The notes beneath the pieces were generated by a model, which saw nothing but the letters and a program-made list of their open reading frames with translations, was not told the DNA's origin and did not search any database. Shown here one piece after another: positions 18,743-27,312 of a DNA stretch of 64,000 nucleotides (position 1 is the first letter of the stretch; every line of letters begins with the position of its first letter). The stretch comes from Aminobacter ciceronei (GTDB taxonomy: Bacteria > Pseudomonadota > Alphaproteobacteria > Rhizobiales > Rhizobiaceae), in assembly GCF_014138625.1 (NCBI RefSeq), contig NZ_JACJHY010000011.1:108587-172586 (forward strand), in the 5' to 3' direction. The translations under genes were made by a program, and so were the position numbers.

Positions 18743-19612
18743 TCAGCCAATCGCCGCCCCGACAAGCAGATCGCGCAAAAGCCGGACGGCGTTCGGCTTT
18801 TGCGGCACGCTCGGCGCCAGAAAAGACAATGAACGTTCATGCGCATGCGCGTGCGGCACGGGAACGATGTTGAACCCGTTGGCAACGAGCCCCGGCCAGT
18901 GTGGCACAAGTGAACTGCCGATGCCCTTGCCAACCAGGATCGCGATCGTCTCCAGCGCGTCCATGTCGCAACGCACGTCGGCATAGAGCCCTGCCTTCTC
19001 CATGTAGGCGGCGACGATCCGGCCACCCCATGACGACGGGTCGTAGCGGATGAACGGCGATTCCCGCGCATGTGCGATGATATCAGCAGGCGCAACGGCA
19101 TCGCGCGTCAAATAGACCAGCGGCTCACGCGAAATGCGCGTGGCGTCCAGCAGCTTGGGCAGCGCGAAAGGCGGCTCGACCAGAACGGCAACGTCAAGCT
19201 GGCCGGCGAGCATCTGGTCGTAGAGATGCTCGGACGTTCCGGGTGTCAACCGCAGTTTCAGGGACGGCGCGCACTCCGTCAGCTTGCCCAGCACCACAGG
19301 AACAAGCCCGGTCAGGACAGTCGAGATCGCCCCTACTCTGAGGTCACCGGACAGGCCGCTGGCGTCGAGGTCATCGACGAGCAGCGAGGCATCGCGAACC
19401 AGCGCGCGGGCACGCGGCAGCAGCGACAGGCAGGCTTCCGTCGGCCGTGCAGTGTGCGCACCTCGCACCAGAAGCGGGCAGCCGAGCGTCCGTTCCAGGG
19501 CCTGGATGCGTTGGCTGACAGCCGCCGGGGTCAGCCGTTCCCGCCGCGCGGCGGCAACGATGGAGCCGGTCTCGACCACCGCAACAAGGCTCTGCAGAAA
19601 CCGGATATCCAA
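18743..19612 (-). CDS. LysR-family transcriptional regulator
   Basis: LysR protein of 289 aa. The likely start is TTG at 19612 (MDIRFLQSLVAVVETGSIVA). The N-terminal winged HTH includes AAARRERLTPAAVSQRIQAL, followed by a periplasmic-binding-like effector domain (from about 90). It is divergent from the VOC-family gene at 19704, with a 7-9-7 inverted repeat between them, so it probably controls that gene and itself. The effector is unknown. The 239 bp between its 3' end and the upstream aminopeptidase hold no recognisable gene. Confidence 0.82.
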   Translation of the reverse strand: MDIRFLQSLVAVVETGSIVAAARRERLTPAAVSQRIQALERTLGCPLLVRGAHTARPTEACLSLLPRARALVRDASLLVDDLDASGLSGDLRVGAISTVLTGLVPVVLGKLTECAPSLKLRLTPGTSEHLYDQMLAGQLDVAVLVEPPFALPKLLDATRISREPLVYLTRDAVAPADIIAHARESPFIRYDPSSWGGRIVAAYMEKAGLYADVRCDMDALETIAILVGKGIGSSLVPHWPGLVANGFNIVPVPHAHAHERSLSFLAPSVPQKPNAVRLLRDLLVGAAIG

Positions 19613-19630
19613 TGGAATTCCTTATGCTGA

Positions 19631-19653
19631 GGAAAACAATTCCGTAGTTTTCC
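19631..19653. promoter_or_regulatory. Inverted repeat GGAAAAC-N9-GTTTTCC, likely LysR recognition site
   Basis: GGAAAAC (19631-19637) and GTTTTCC (19647-19653) lie 19 bp upstream of the LysR start and 51 bp before the VOC gene. The interrupted dyad and its position between divergent genes match LysR activator boxes. Confidence 0.5.
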
Positions 19654-19703
19654 TTTCCTAGCGGACCCATTAGATGTCGGTCAAACACTGGGAGCCACTG
19701 GCC

Positions 19704-20117
19704 ATGAAATCACTGTTCCATCTCGCCATCCACGTCACCGACCTCGACGCGGCGCGCGGCTTCTATGGCGGCGTGCTCGGCTGTGTCGAAGGGCGCTCGA
19801 CCGACAGCTGGGTCGATTTCGACTTTTTCGGCCACCAGCTGTCGCTGCATCTCGGCAAACCGTTCGAGGTTACCCGCACCGGCAAGGTCGGCACGCACCT
19901 CGTCATGATGCCGCATTTCGGCATCGTGCTTCCGCTCGACGACTGGTTTGCGCTCGCCGATCGTTTGAAAAAAGGCGGCATCGCATTCGACATTCCGCCT
20001 GTCATCCGCTTCGAAGGTGAACCCGGCGAACAGCGCACCATGTTCTTCTTCGACCCCTCCGGCAATCCGATCGAGGTCAAGGGTTTCAAGGATTTCGACA
20101 GCGTCTTCGCCGCTTAG
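19704..20117 (+). CDS. VOC (glyoxalase/bleomycin-resistance/dioxygenase) family protein
   Basis: Single-domain-length VOC protein of 137 aa. The start at 19704 (MKSLFHLAIHVTDLDAARGF) fits the family better than an ATG 30 nt earlier. Two beta-alpha-beta-beta-beta modules are visible. Possible metal ligands are His in HLAIHVTD, His in LSLHLG and Glu in NPIEVKGF. Proteins of this subgroup act as lyases, isomerases or dioxygenases, and the substrate cannot be read from sequence. The divergent LysR regulator suggests substrate-induced expression. Confidence 0.75.
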   Translation: MKSLFHLAIHVTDLDAARGFYGGVLGCVEGRSTDSWVDFDFFGHQLSLHLGKPFEVTRTGKVGTHLVMMPHFGIVLPLDDWFALADRLKKGGIAFDIPPVIRFEGEPGEQRTMFFFDPSGNPIEVKGFKDFDSVFAA

Positions 20118-20171
20118 ACGAGACAGGTCACGCTCGACAGGTTCTAGGATGAGATCGCGTGCCTGGCTTGA

Positions 20172-21089
20172 TCAGATCGCGATCGTCGCCGAATAGAGCG
20201 CAGCTGCAACGTCCGGATCGTCGGCGTCGGTGACTGCCAGAAGGTCGAGGCGATTGCCGTCGAGCTCAGCGTGAATGCCCTCGATCTTGTACGGCCGATC
20301 GAGCCGGCGAACGAAACGCAGCCGCCCGTCGTTCCCGACGATGCCGATGGCAGCCCCGACACATGCGCCGTCGTTGAAGGCGTCGTCCGTGTCTTCGGCC
20401 ACCGCGCTGAACACCATGTCGCCACCGGGCAGCGCCGTGGCGTCCGTAAAGCACAGCGGCACGCCATCGACATGGCCGAGATCGAAGCTGTCGATTGTCA
20501 TCGGCCTGAGCGCATCGGAACGTCTGCCGGTCAAGACGTCGAAGGCCGCCGCAAGCGGATATCGGATGATGGCATTTTCGGTATGCTGCTTGTTGCCGCG
20601 CTGGAACAGGCGCAGTTCATCATTGACGACGACGGCGCCTTCGACATTGACCTCGGCGAAGGCGTCGGTAAGCGGAACCAGCACCGCCGACAGGTCGAGG
20701 CTTCGCGGCACGCCTGAAATGCGCCCCACCGGATCGAGCCCGAGCACGGCACCCCGGCGCCGGTTGGGCCGCGAGCCCGACCCGACAGCCAACAGCGCGC
20801 CATGGGCGAAACCAGGGAAAGCCGGCAGCAGCGTCAGTGCTTCGAGGTCGGGCTTTTGCCGCTTGCGCACCGCTTTCGCATCCGGCAGCACGCCGTCGAA
20901 CAGCCGTACCAACTGGCCAGGACGATCGTCCTTCGTGGAAAAGACGCCGAGATGGAGTTCGTCGTCGGCGACGACGTACATCGCCGAACTGAGGCAAACG
21001 AGACCGCTTGCGGCGCTCAGATGCAATGGCCGCTCAGTGCTTGCCGCAGCCGTCAGGGTCAGTTCGCGCAGCTTCTTGAGGGCGATCAT
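20172..21089 (-). CDS. Hypothetical protein, DUF6929-like (beta-rich)
   Basis: Protein of 305 aa with no catalytic motif I can name. Repeated short beta segments (AMYVVADDELHLGVF, ALLAVGSGSRPNRRR, GAVVVNDELRLFQRG, NRLDLLAVTDAD) suggest a propeller-like fold, and the sequence recalls the DUF6929 family. No signal peptide is evident, so it is probably cytoplasmic. It lies between the VOC gene and hpaR and is transcribed on the minus strand, 69 bp downstream of hpaR, so it might be co-transcribed with hpaR. Function unknown. Confidence 0.6.
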   Translation of the reverse strand: MIALKKLRELTLTAAASTERPLHLSAASGLVCLSSAMYVVADDELHLGVFSTKDDRPGQLVRLFDGVLPDAKAVRKRQKPDLEALTLLPAFPGFAHGALLAVGSGSRPNRRRGAVLGLDPVGRISGVPRSLDLSAVLVPLTDAFAEVNVEGAVVVNDELRLFQRGNKQHTENAIIRYPLAAAFDVLTGRRSDALRPMTIDSFDLGHVDGVPLCFTDATALPGGDMVFSAVAEDTDDAFNDGACVGAAIGIVGNDGRLRFVRRLDRPYKIEGIHAELDGNRLDLLAVTDADDPDVAAALYSATIAI

Positions 21090-21158
21090 GCGGAAGTCAT
21101 AGCCGCTTGTGCGCGAATGGCTCCTACCTGCCGGGACATTGCCGCAGCCGCCTGACCG

Positions 21159-21626
21159 TCACTTCTTCTCAAGATCGATAAGCCCCTCCAGCAGGTCGAG
21201 CAGCTGTTCGTAGCGCTCCTGCCCTATACGCCTTTGGACGTCATCATAGATGGCGCTGCTTTCCGGCGACACTTCCGATATCAGGACCTGCCCTTTCGGC
21301 GCGATGGACAGCATCACCCGCCGGCCATCGGCTTCGACCTTGCCGCGCGTGATGAGGCTGCGTTCTTCGAGCGCTTTGATGATCCGCGTCAGGCTCGGCG
21401 CCAGGATCGAGGCGCGTTCGGCAAGTTCCGTCGCGTCGAGGGGGCTCTGCTCGCCCAGAACGCGAATGACGCGCCATTGCTGCTCCGAAACGCCATGCTG
21501 AGCGAGAATGGGCCGGAACTGGGCCATCACCACTTCACGCGCACGCAACAGTGACATTGGCAACGAACGTCGGGTGCTTTGCAGCAAGGGCGAGCTCCTG
21601 ATGGCAGGCGACGGCTTGGCCGGCAT
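21159..21626 (-). CDS. hpaR: HpaR, MarR-family repressor of homoprotocatechuate degradation
   Basis: MarR-type regulator of 155 aa. The N-terminal stretch STRRSLPMSLLRAREVVM and QHGVSEQQWRVIRVLGE are characteristic of HpaR. The wing helix carries DATELAERASILAPSLTRII with EADGRRVMLS after it. It is divergent from the hpa catabolic operon and should repress it until an aromatic inducer such as a hydroxyphenylacetate binds. A perfect 12-bp palindrome in the divergent promoter region is the probable operator. Confidence 0.88.
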   Translation of the reverse strand: MPAKPSPAIRSSPLLQSTRRSLPMSLLRAREVVMAQFRPILAQHGVSEQQWRVIRVLGEQSPLDATELAERASILAPSLTRIIKALEERSLITRGKVEADGRRVMLSIAPKGQVLISEVSPESSAIYDDVQRRIGQERYEQLLDLLEGLIDLEKK

Positions 21627-21730
21627 TCCACTCTACTCCGATAATACCGGCGCCCCGACGGATCAACGCCACGCGACGGCAATCAGCCGAATTCCGTCGC
21701 AGCCGCCTTGACACCGACACGCATAACTAC

Positions 21731-21742
21731 TTAACATGTTAA
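21731..21742. promoter_or_regulatory. Palindrome TTAACATGTTAA, probable HpaR operator
   Basis: A perfect 12-bp palindrome lies 35 bp before hpaF and about 105 bp from the hpaR start. AT-rich palindromes of this size are typical MarR/HpaR sites. It sits where it would block the hpaF promoter. Confidence 0.6.
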
Positions 21743-21776
21743 ATATCAAAACGCCACATGTGTGGGAAGACACGCC

Positions 21777-22163
21777 TTGCCTCACCTCACGCTCGAATAT
21801 TCCGCCAATCTCGACGGTCGCGTCGACATGCCGTTGCTGTGCGAGGAGCTGTCACAGGCAATCCTCGACACCGGCATGTTCGAACATGGCGCCGTCAGGG
21901 TGCGGGCGCTGCGCGCCGACGCCTATGCGGTTGCCGACCGCCTGCCGGAAAACGCCTTCATCGACATGAGCTTCAGGATCGGCGCCGGTCGCACCGCCGC
22001 CGACAAGAAGCGTGCCGGCACAGCGATCTTCGCTGCAGCGAACGCGTTTCTCGCCCCCCTGTTCGCCACACCTCATTTTGCGCTTTCGCTCGAGATCCGC
22101 GAGATCGACGCCGAACTGAGCTGGAAAAACAACGCCATCCACCCGCGTCTGCGGAACAAGTGA
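21777..22163 (+). CDS. hpaF: 5-carboxymethyl-2-hydroxymuconate delta-isomerase
   Basis: CHMI/HpcD-type isomerase of 128 aa. The TTG at 21777 is chosen because it gives MPHLTLEY, exposing the catalytic Pro as residue 1 after Met removal, and because GGGAAGA lies 6 nt upstream. An upstream GTG at 21762 would bury that proline. It isomerises the dicarboxylate made by HpaE before decarboxylation. It is first in the hpaF-E-D-G-H-I operon. Confidence 0.85.
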   Translation: MPHLTLEYSANLDGRVDMPLLCEELSQAILDTGMFEHGAVRVRALRADAYAVADRLPENAFIDMSFRIGAGRTAADKKRAGTAIFAAANAFLAPLFATPHFALSLEIREIDAELSWKNNAIHPRLRNK

Positions 22164-22174
22164 CGGAAACCTCA

Positions 22175-23692
22175 ATGTCAGATTTCGAAAACAACCTGCG
22201 CAAGGCTGAAGCCTATCTCGAACGCTTCAAGACAGGCGGGGTCAGCAACCACATCAATGGCGAGGCGATGCCTGCGCTCGACGGCACGACCTTCGAGACC
22301 ATCTCGCCGGTCGACCTCAAGCCGCTCGCCCGGGTGGCGCATGGCAAGGCGGCTGACATCGACATGGCGGCAAAGGCAGCCAAGGCAGCCTTTCCGGCAT
22401 GGGCTGCCCAATCGGGCGATGCCCGCAAGAAGATGCTTCACGCCATCGCCGACGCCATCGTCAAGCGGGCCGAGGAAATCGCCTTCGTCGAATGCATGGA
22501 TACCGGCCAGTCGCTGAAGTTCATGGCCAAGGCGGCCCTGCGCGGTGCTGAGAACTTCCGCTACTACGCCGACAAGGCACCCGAGGCGCGCGACGGCCGC
22601 ACGCTGCAGGCGCCCGGCCAGTTGAACATCACGACCCGCGTGCCGATCGGCCCGGTCGGCGTCATCACGCCGTGGAACACGCCGTTCATGCTGTCGACGT
22701 GGAAGATCGCCCCGGCGCTCGCCGCAGGTTGCACGATCGTGCACAAGCCGGCCGAGTTCTCGCCGCTGACAGCACGGCTGCTCGTCGAGATCGCCGAAGA
22801 GGCGGGCTTGCCGAAGGGTGTCTGGAACCTGGTCAACGGCCTGGGCGAGGATGCCGGCAAGGCGCTGACCGAACACCCTGACATCAAGGCAATCGGCTTC
22901 GTCGGCGAGAGCCGCACCGGTTCGATGATCATGCGCCAGGGCGCCGACACGCTGAAGCGCGTGCATTTCGAGCTCGGCGGCAAGAACCCGGTGATCGTGT
23001 TTGCCGATGCCGACCTCGAGCGCGCAGCGGACGCCGCCGTGTTCATGATCTACTCGCTCAATGGCGAGCGCTGCACTTCGTCGTCACGCCTGCTGGTCGA
23101 AGCCTCGATCCACGACACGTTTGTAGCCATGGTGGCGGAAAAGGCCAAGCGTATCCACGTCGGCCACCCGCTCGATCCGAAGACTGTCGTCGGCCCGCTG
23201 ATCCACCCGGTGCATGAGACCAAGGTGCTGTCCTACATCGAACTCGTCCGCTCGGAAGGTGCTACCGTCGCCGCCGGCGGCACCAAGGTCGAAGGGCCCG
23301 GCGGCGGCTGCTATGTCGCGCCCACATTGTTTACCGGCGCGCGCAACGACATGCGCATCGCCCAGGAAGAGATCTTCGGGCCGGTGCTGACCGCGATCCC
23401 GTTCGAGACTGAAGCCGAAGCGCTTTCGATTGCCAACGACACCCAATACGGTCTTGCCGGATATCTGTGGACATCGGATGTGACGCGCGCCCTGCGCTTC
23501 ACCGAAGGGCTGGCTGCGGGAATGATCTGGGTCAATTCGGAGAACGTCCGCCATCTGCCGGCGCCGTTCGGCGGCGTCAAGAATTCCGGCATCGGCCGCG
23601 ACGGCGGCGACTGGTCGTTCGACTTCTACATGGAAACAAAGAACATCGCCTTCGCCACGGCGGCCCACAACATCCAGAAGCTCGGCGGCTGA
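22175..23692 (+). CDS. hpaE: 5-carboxymethyl-2-hydroxymuconate semialdehyde dehydrogenase
   Basis: NAD-dependent aldehyde dehydrogenase of 505 aa, starting 11 bp after hpaF. The TPWNTPFMLSTWK segment, the catalytic Glu in FELGGKNPVIVF and the catalytic Cys in NGERCTSSSRLLVE are all present. Length and the N-terminal KAEAYLERFKTGGVSNHING fit HpaE. It oxidises the ring-cleavage semialdehyde formed by HpaD. The assignment is strengthened by its place in a complete meta-cleavage gene set. Confidence 0.9.
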   Translation: MSDFENNLRKAEAYLERFKTGGVSNHINGEAMPALDGTTFETISPVDLKPLARVAHGKAADIDMAAKAAKAAFPAWAAQSGDARKKMLHAIADAIVKRAEEIAFVECMDTGQSLKFMAKAALRGAENFRYYADKAPEARDGRTLQAPGQLNITTRVPIGPVGVITPWNTPFMLSTWKIAPALAAGCTIVHKPAEFSPLTARLLVEIAEEAGLPKGVWNLVNGLGEDAGKALTEHPDIKAIGFVGESRTGSMIMRQGADTLKRVHFELGGKNPVIVFADADLERAADAAVFMIYSLNGERCTSSSRLLVEASIHDTFVAMVAEKAKRIHVGHPLDPKTVVGPLIHPVHETKVLSYIELVRSEGATVAAGGTKVEGPGGGCYVAPTLFTGARNDMRIAQEEIFGPVLTAIPFETEAEALSIANDTQYGLAGYLWTSDVTRALRFTEGLAAGMIWVNSENVRHLPAPFGGVKNSGIGRDGGDWSFDFYMETKNIAFATAAHNIQKLGG

Positions 23693-23707
23693 GCGGGAAC
23701 ATTAGAC

Positions 23708-24688
23708 ATGCCATTGCCCACACCAAACCTCTATCCCGCCTTCAACATCGTACGGCTGAGCCATGTCGAGCTGGCGGTGACGGACCTTGCCAAGTCCCGC
23801 GCCTTCTATGTCGACACGCTCGGCCTGCAGGTCACCGACGAGACCGCCGAAACCATCTATCTGCGCGCCATGGAAGAGCGCGGCCACCATTGCATCGTGC
23901 TGAAAAAGAGCGACCGGGCCGAAGCCCGCGACCTCGGCTTCAAGGTGTTTTCGGACGAAGATCTCGACAAGGCCGAGCACTTCTTCAGGGCGAAGGAGTT
24001 GCCGGTCGAATGGGTCGAGCGGCCGTACCAGTCGCGCACGTTGCGCACCCGCGACCCGCACGGCATTCCACTGGAGTTCTATTCCAGGATGGACCGGCTG
24101 GCGCCGATCCACCAGAAATACGCGCTCTACAAGGGCGTGAAGCCGCTGCGCATCGATCACTTCAACTGCTTCTCGCCCGACGTCGACCAGTCGGTCGCCT
24201 TCTACAACGAGCTCGGCTTCCGCGTCACTGAATTCACCGAGGACAACTTGACCGGTCGCCTGTGGGCGGCGTGGACCCACCGCAAGGGCGGCGTGCACGA
24301 CATCGCCTTCACCAACGGGCTCGGACCGCGCCTGCACCATGTCGCCTTCTGGGTGCCGACGCCGCTCAACATCATCGACCTGCTCGACCTGATGGCGACC
24401 ACCGGTTACGTCGGCAACATCGAGCGTGGACCCGGCCGCCACGGCATCTCCAACGCATTCTTCCTCTACATCCGCGATCCCGACGGTCACCGCATCGAGA
24501 TCTATTGCTCGGACTACCAGACGGTTGACCCCGACCTGGAGCCGATCAAGTGGGACCTGAAGGATCCGCAGCGCCAGACGCTGTGGGGCGCCCCTGCCCC
24601 GCGCTCGTGGTTCGAGGAAGGCAGCACATTCGCCGGCACCGAGCCGCGCCCGTCGGCGCTTGCCGCCTCGCCGATCATCGCACCGTGA
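23708..24688 (+). CDS. hpaD: 3,4-dihydroxyphenylacetate (homoprotocatechuate) 2,3-dioxygenase
   Basis: Type I extradiol dioxygenase of 326 aa with two VOC modules. The C-terminal module carries the 2-His-1-carboxylate set, predicted as His151 (RIDHFNCFS), His210 or 211 (PRLHHVAFW) and Glu264 (HRIEIYCSDY). This matches the Brevibacterium/Arthrobacter HPCD type, not the E. coli LigB-fold HpaD. It opens the ring of homoprotocatechuate to the muconate semialdehyde. The metal (Fe or Mn) cannot be told from sequence. Confidence 0.88.
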   Translation: MPLPTPNLYPAFNIVRLSHVELAVTDLAKSRAFYVDTLGLQVTDETAETIYLRAMEERGHHCIVLKKSDRAEARDLGFKVFSDEDLDKAEHFFRAKELPVEWVERPYQSRTLRTRDPHGIPLEFYSRMDRLAPIHQKYALYKGVKPLRIDHFNCFSPDVDQSVAFYNELGFRVTEFTEDNLTGRLWAAWTHRKGGVHDIAFTNGLGPRLHHVAFWVPTPLNIIDLLDLMATTGYVGNIERGPGRHGISNAFFLYIRDPDGHRIEIYCSDYQTVDPDLEPIKWDLKDPQRQTLWGAPAPRSWFEEGSTFAGTEPRPSALAASPIIAP

Positions 24689-24696
24689 GATCAGAC

Positions 24697-25569
24697 ATGA
24701 CCGAACGGCCGCGTTTCGCCACTTACACCCACGCCGGCAAGACGAGCTACGGCGCGGTGACCGCCAAAGGTGTTGTCGACCTGGCACCACAGTTCCCGCA
24801 ATGGCCGACGCTGCGCGAGGTTATCGCGGCGAACGGTCTCGCTCGGCTCACGGAAGCCGCTGAACAGCGCGCGGCCGACATTTCGGATGCCGAGATCACC
24901 TACCAGATCCCGATCCCGGCGCCGGAGAAGCTGATCTGCGTCGGAGTCAACTTCCCCGACCGCAACGAAGAGTACAAGGACGGCCAGGCGGCGCCCGGCA
25001 ATCCGTCGCTGTTCATCCGTTTCCCGCGTTCCTTTGTCGGCCATGGCGCGGCCATCGTCCGGCCACCGGAGTCACCGCAGTTCGACTATGAAGGCGAGAT
25101 CGTCATCGTCATCGGCAAGGGCGGACGCCGCATTGCCGAGCGCGACGCGCTCAACCATATCGCAGCACTTTCACTCTGCAACGAAGGCACGATCCGCGAC
25201 TGGGTCCGGCACGCCAAGTTCAACGTGACCCAGGGCAAGAACTTCGACGCCACCGGCGCCATCGGCCCCTGGCTGGTGCCCTATACGGACGAAGCCCAGC
25301 TTGCCGACATTCGCCTGACGACGAAGGTCAATGGCGAGCTGCGGCAGGATGACCGCACAAGCCGCATGATCTTCGGCTTCCGCAAGCTGATCAGCTACAT
25401 CTCGACCTTCACCGCGCTTGTTCCGGGCGACGTCATCGTCACCGGCACACCGACCGGCGCCGGCGCGCGCTTCGATCCGCCGCGCTGGCTGGTCCCGGGC
25501 GACACCGTGGAAGTCGAAGCGGAAGGCATCGGCACATTGCGCAACACCGTCATGGACGAACAGCCATGA
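24697..25569 (+). CDS. hpaG: Fumarylacetoacetate hydrolase-family decarboxylase (HpaG/HpcE type)
   Basis: FAH-fold enzyme of 290 aa from the ATG at 24697. Metal-site acidic residues are visible in FDYEGEIVIVIG and the NEGTIRDW region, and the conserved TGTPTGAGARFDPP loop is present. Family members in this context are 5-oxopent-3-ene-1,2,5-tricarboxylate decarboxylases. The protein has one FAH domain, whereas E. coli HpaG/HpcE is a fused two-domain protein; here the isomerase is the separate HpaF. Its stop overlaps the next start. Confidence 0.8.
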   Translation: MTERPRFATYTHAGKTSYGAVTAKGVVDLAPQFPQWPTLREVIAANGLARLTEAAEQRAADISDAEITYQIPIPAPEKLICVGVNFPDRNEEYKDGQAAPGNPSLFIRFPRSFVGHGAAIVRPPESPQFDYEGEIVIVIGKGGRRIAERDALNHIAALSLCNEGTIRDWVRHAKFNVTQGKNFDATGAIGPWLVPYTDEAQLADIRLTTKVNGELRQDDRTSRMIFGFRKLISYISTFTALVPGDVIVTGTPTGAGARFDPPRWLVPGDTVEVEAEGIGTLRNTVMDEQP

Positions 25570-26372
25570 AGCTCAAGCCAGAGCAGCATCAGACAGCAGC
25601 GCAACGCCTCGACCAGGCCGAAAAGCAGCGCAAGCAGATCGGGCTGTTGTCGCTCGATCACCCCGAGATGGAGATGGAGGACGCCTATGCCGTGCAGGCC
25701 GCATGGGTCCAGCTCAAGCTCGCCCAGGGTCGGCGCAGGATCGGCTGGAAGATCGGCCTGACATCGAAGGCGATGCAATATGCGCTCAACATCGACATTC
25801 CCGATTCAGGCGTCCTGCTTGACGACATGATGTTCGCCGATGCCGCGACCATCCCGACTGACCGCTTCATCCAGCCGCGCATCGAGGCCGAGATCGCTTT
25901 CGTCATGAAAGCGCCGCTGCAGGGTCCGAACACGACGGTGTTCGACGTGCTCAACGCCACCGATTTCATTGCGCCGGCCATCGAGATCCTCGACACGCGT
26001 ATCCTGCGCAGCGACCCGGCAACGGGCCGCACCCGCACCATCGTCGACACCATCTCCGACAACGCCGCCAATGCCGGCATCATCACCGGCGGGCGGCCAA
26101 TGCGGCCGACCGAGGCCGACATGCGCTGGATCGGCGCCATCGTATCGCGCAATGGCGAAGTCGAGGAAACCGGCCTGGGTGCTGGCGTGCTCAATCATCC
26201 TGCAGCCGGCATAGCCTGGCTGGCCAACCGGCTCGCCATGTTCGGCGGTTCGATTGCGGCCGGCGACATCGTGCTCTCGGGCTCGTTCATCCGCCCCGTC
26301 GAAGCGCGCCACGGCGACACCATCATGGCCGACTTCGGCCCCTTCGGCACCGTAAGCGCCTACTTCGCCTGA
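25566..26372 (+). CDS. hpaH: 2-oxo-hept-4-ene-1,7-dioate hydratase
   Basis: Hydratase of the FAH-like HpaH/MhpD family, 268 aa. Diagnostic segments include [37 protein letters not shown] and [12 protein letters not shown] with the metal-site Glu pair. It hydrates the dienoate formed by HpaG to 4-hydroxy-2-oxoheptanedioate. It overlaps hpaG by 4 nt and is 10 bp from hpaI. Confidence 0.9.
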   Translation: MKLKPEQHQTAAQRLDQAEKQRKQIGLLSLDHPEMEMEDAYAVQAAWVQLKLAQGRRRIGWKIGLTSKAMQYALNIDIPDSGVLLDDMMFADAATIPTDRFIQPRIEAEIAFVMKAPLQGPNTTVFDVLNATDFIAPAIEILDTRILRSDPATGRTRTIVDTISDNAANAGIITGGRPMRPTEADMRWIGAIVSRNGEVEETGLGAGVLNHPAAGIAWLANRLAMFGGSIAAGDIVLSGSFIRPVEARHGDTIMADFGPFGTVSAYFA

Positions 26373-26382
26373 GGACATCGTC

Positions 26383-27189
26383 ATGCCCGCACCACGCAAC
26401 ATTTTTAAAGCCGCCCTGCTGAACGGCGACGCCCAGATCGGCCTCTGGCTCGGTCTTGCCAATGCCTACACCGCCGAGATCTGCGCCGGCGCCGGCTTCG
26501 ACTGGCTGGTCATCGACGGCGAGCACGCGCCGAACGACCTGCCCGTCATGGCCGCGCAACTACAGGCCATCGCGGCCTCCGGCTCTCATGCCGTCGTGCG
26601 CCCGCCGATCGGCGAAACCTGGATCATCAAGCAACTGCTCGACATCGGCGCCCAGACCATCCTGGTACCGATGGTCGAAACCGCCGACCAGGCGAAAGAG
26701 CTGGTCAAGGCAATGCGCTACCCGCCGCATGGCGTGCGCGGCGTGGGCGCAGCGCTTGCCCGCGCTTCCGCCTTCAACCGCATCCCCGACTATCTGGCCA
26801 CCGCAAACGACCAGACCTGTCTGCTGGTCCAGCTGGAGAGCCGGGCCGGACTGGCGCAGCTTGAAGCCATCGCCGCTGTCGACGGCGTCGACGGCGTCTT
26901 CATCGGCCCGGCCGACCTCGCCGCCGACATGGGCCATCTCGGCAAGCCCGGCGCACCGGAGGTGCAGGCAGCCGTGGAGGATGCGATCCACCGCATTGGC
27001 ATGTCAGGCAAGGCTGCCGGTATCCTCACCTCCGACCCCAGTCTGGCCCAGCGTTACCTGAACCTCGGTGCAACCTTCGTCGCAGTTGGCAACGACGTCG
27101 GCTTGCTGGCACAAGCAACCAGCGCACTTGCGGCGAAGTTCAGGACCAGCGGCAAAGGCGAGCCGCAGGCAAGTGGCTCCGGCTACTGA
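26383..27189 (+). CDS. hpaI: 4-hydroxy-2-oxoheptanedioate aldolase
   Basis: Class II pyruvate aldolase of the HpcH/HpaI family, 268 aa. Features include [20 protein letters not shown], the catalytic His region [14 protein letters not shown], and metal-binding Glu/Asp in [12 protein letters not shown] and [12 protein letters not shown]. It splits the substrate into pyruvate and succinate semialdehyde. It is last in the operon, with a strong terminator 22 bp on. Succinate-semialdehyde oxidation could use one of the aldehyde dehydrogenases encoded nearby. Confidence 0.9.
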   Translation: MPAPRNIFKAALLNGDAQIGLWLGLANAYTAEICAGAGFDWLVIDGEHAPNDLPVMAAQLQAIAASGSHAVVRPPIGETWIIKQLLDIGAQTILVPMVETADQAKELVKAMRYPPHGVRGVGAALARASAFNRIPDYLATANDQTCLLVQLESRAGLAQLEAIAAVDGVDGVFIGPADLAADMGHLGKPGAPEVQAAVEDAIHRIGMSGKAAGILTSDPSLAQRYLNLGATFVAVGNDVGLLAQATSALAAKFRTSGKGEPQASGSGY

Positions 27190-27210
27190 GAATGCTCTAT
27201 CTGAAATGAA

Positions 27211-27245
27211 GAAAGGGCGGTCCTTGTGCCGCCCTTTCCTTTTGC
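27211..27245 (+). terminator. Rho-independent terminator of the hpa operon
   Basis: AAAGGGCGG (27212-27220) pairs perfectly with CCGCCCTTT (27229-27237) around an 8-nt loop, followed by CCTTTTG. It lies 22 bp after hpaI. Because the convergent aldehyde dehydrogenase gene ends at 27313, the hairpin may serve both strands. Confidence 0.8.
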
Positions 27246-27312
27246 TGTCCTGCGTCTGCCGGCGCCAGCGGGCGGACTGCTTCGGCAGCACAAACTTGCA
27301 GCCACATCACGC

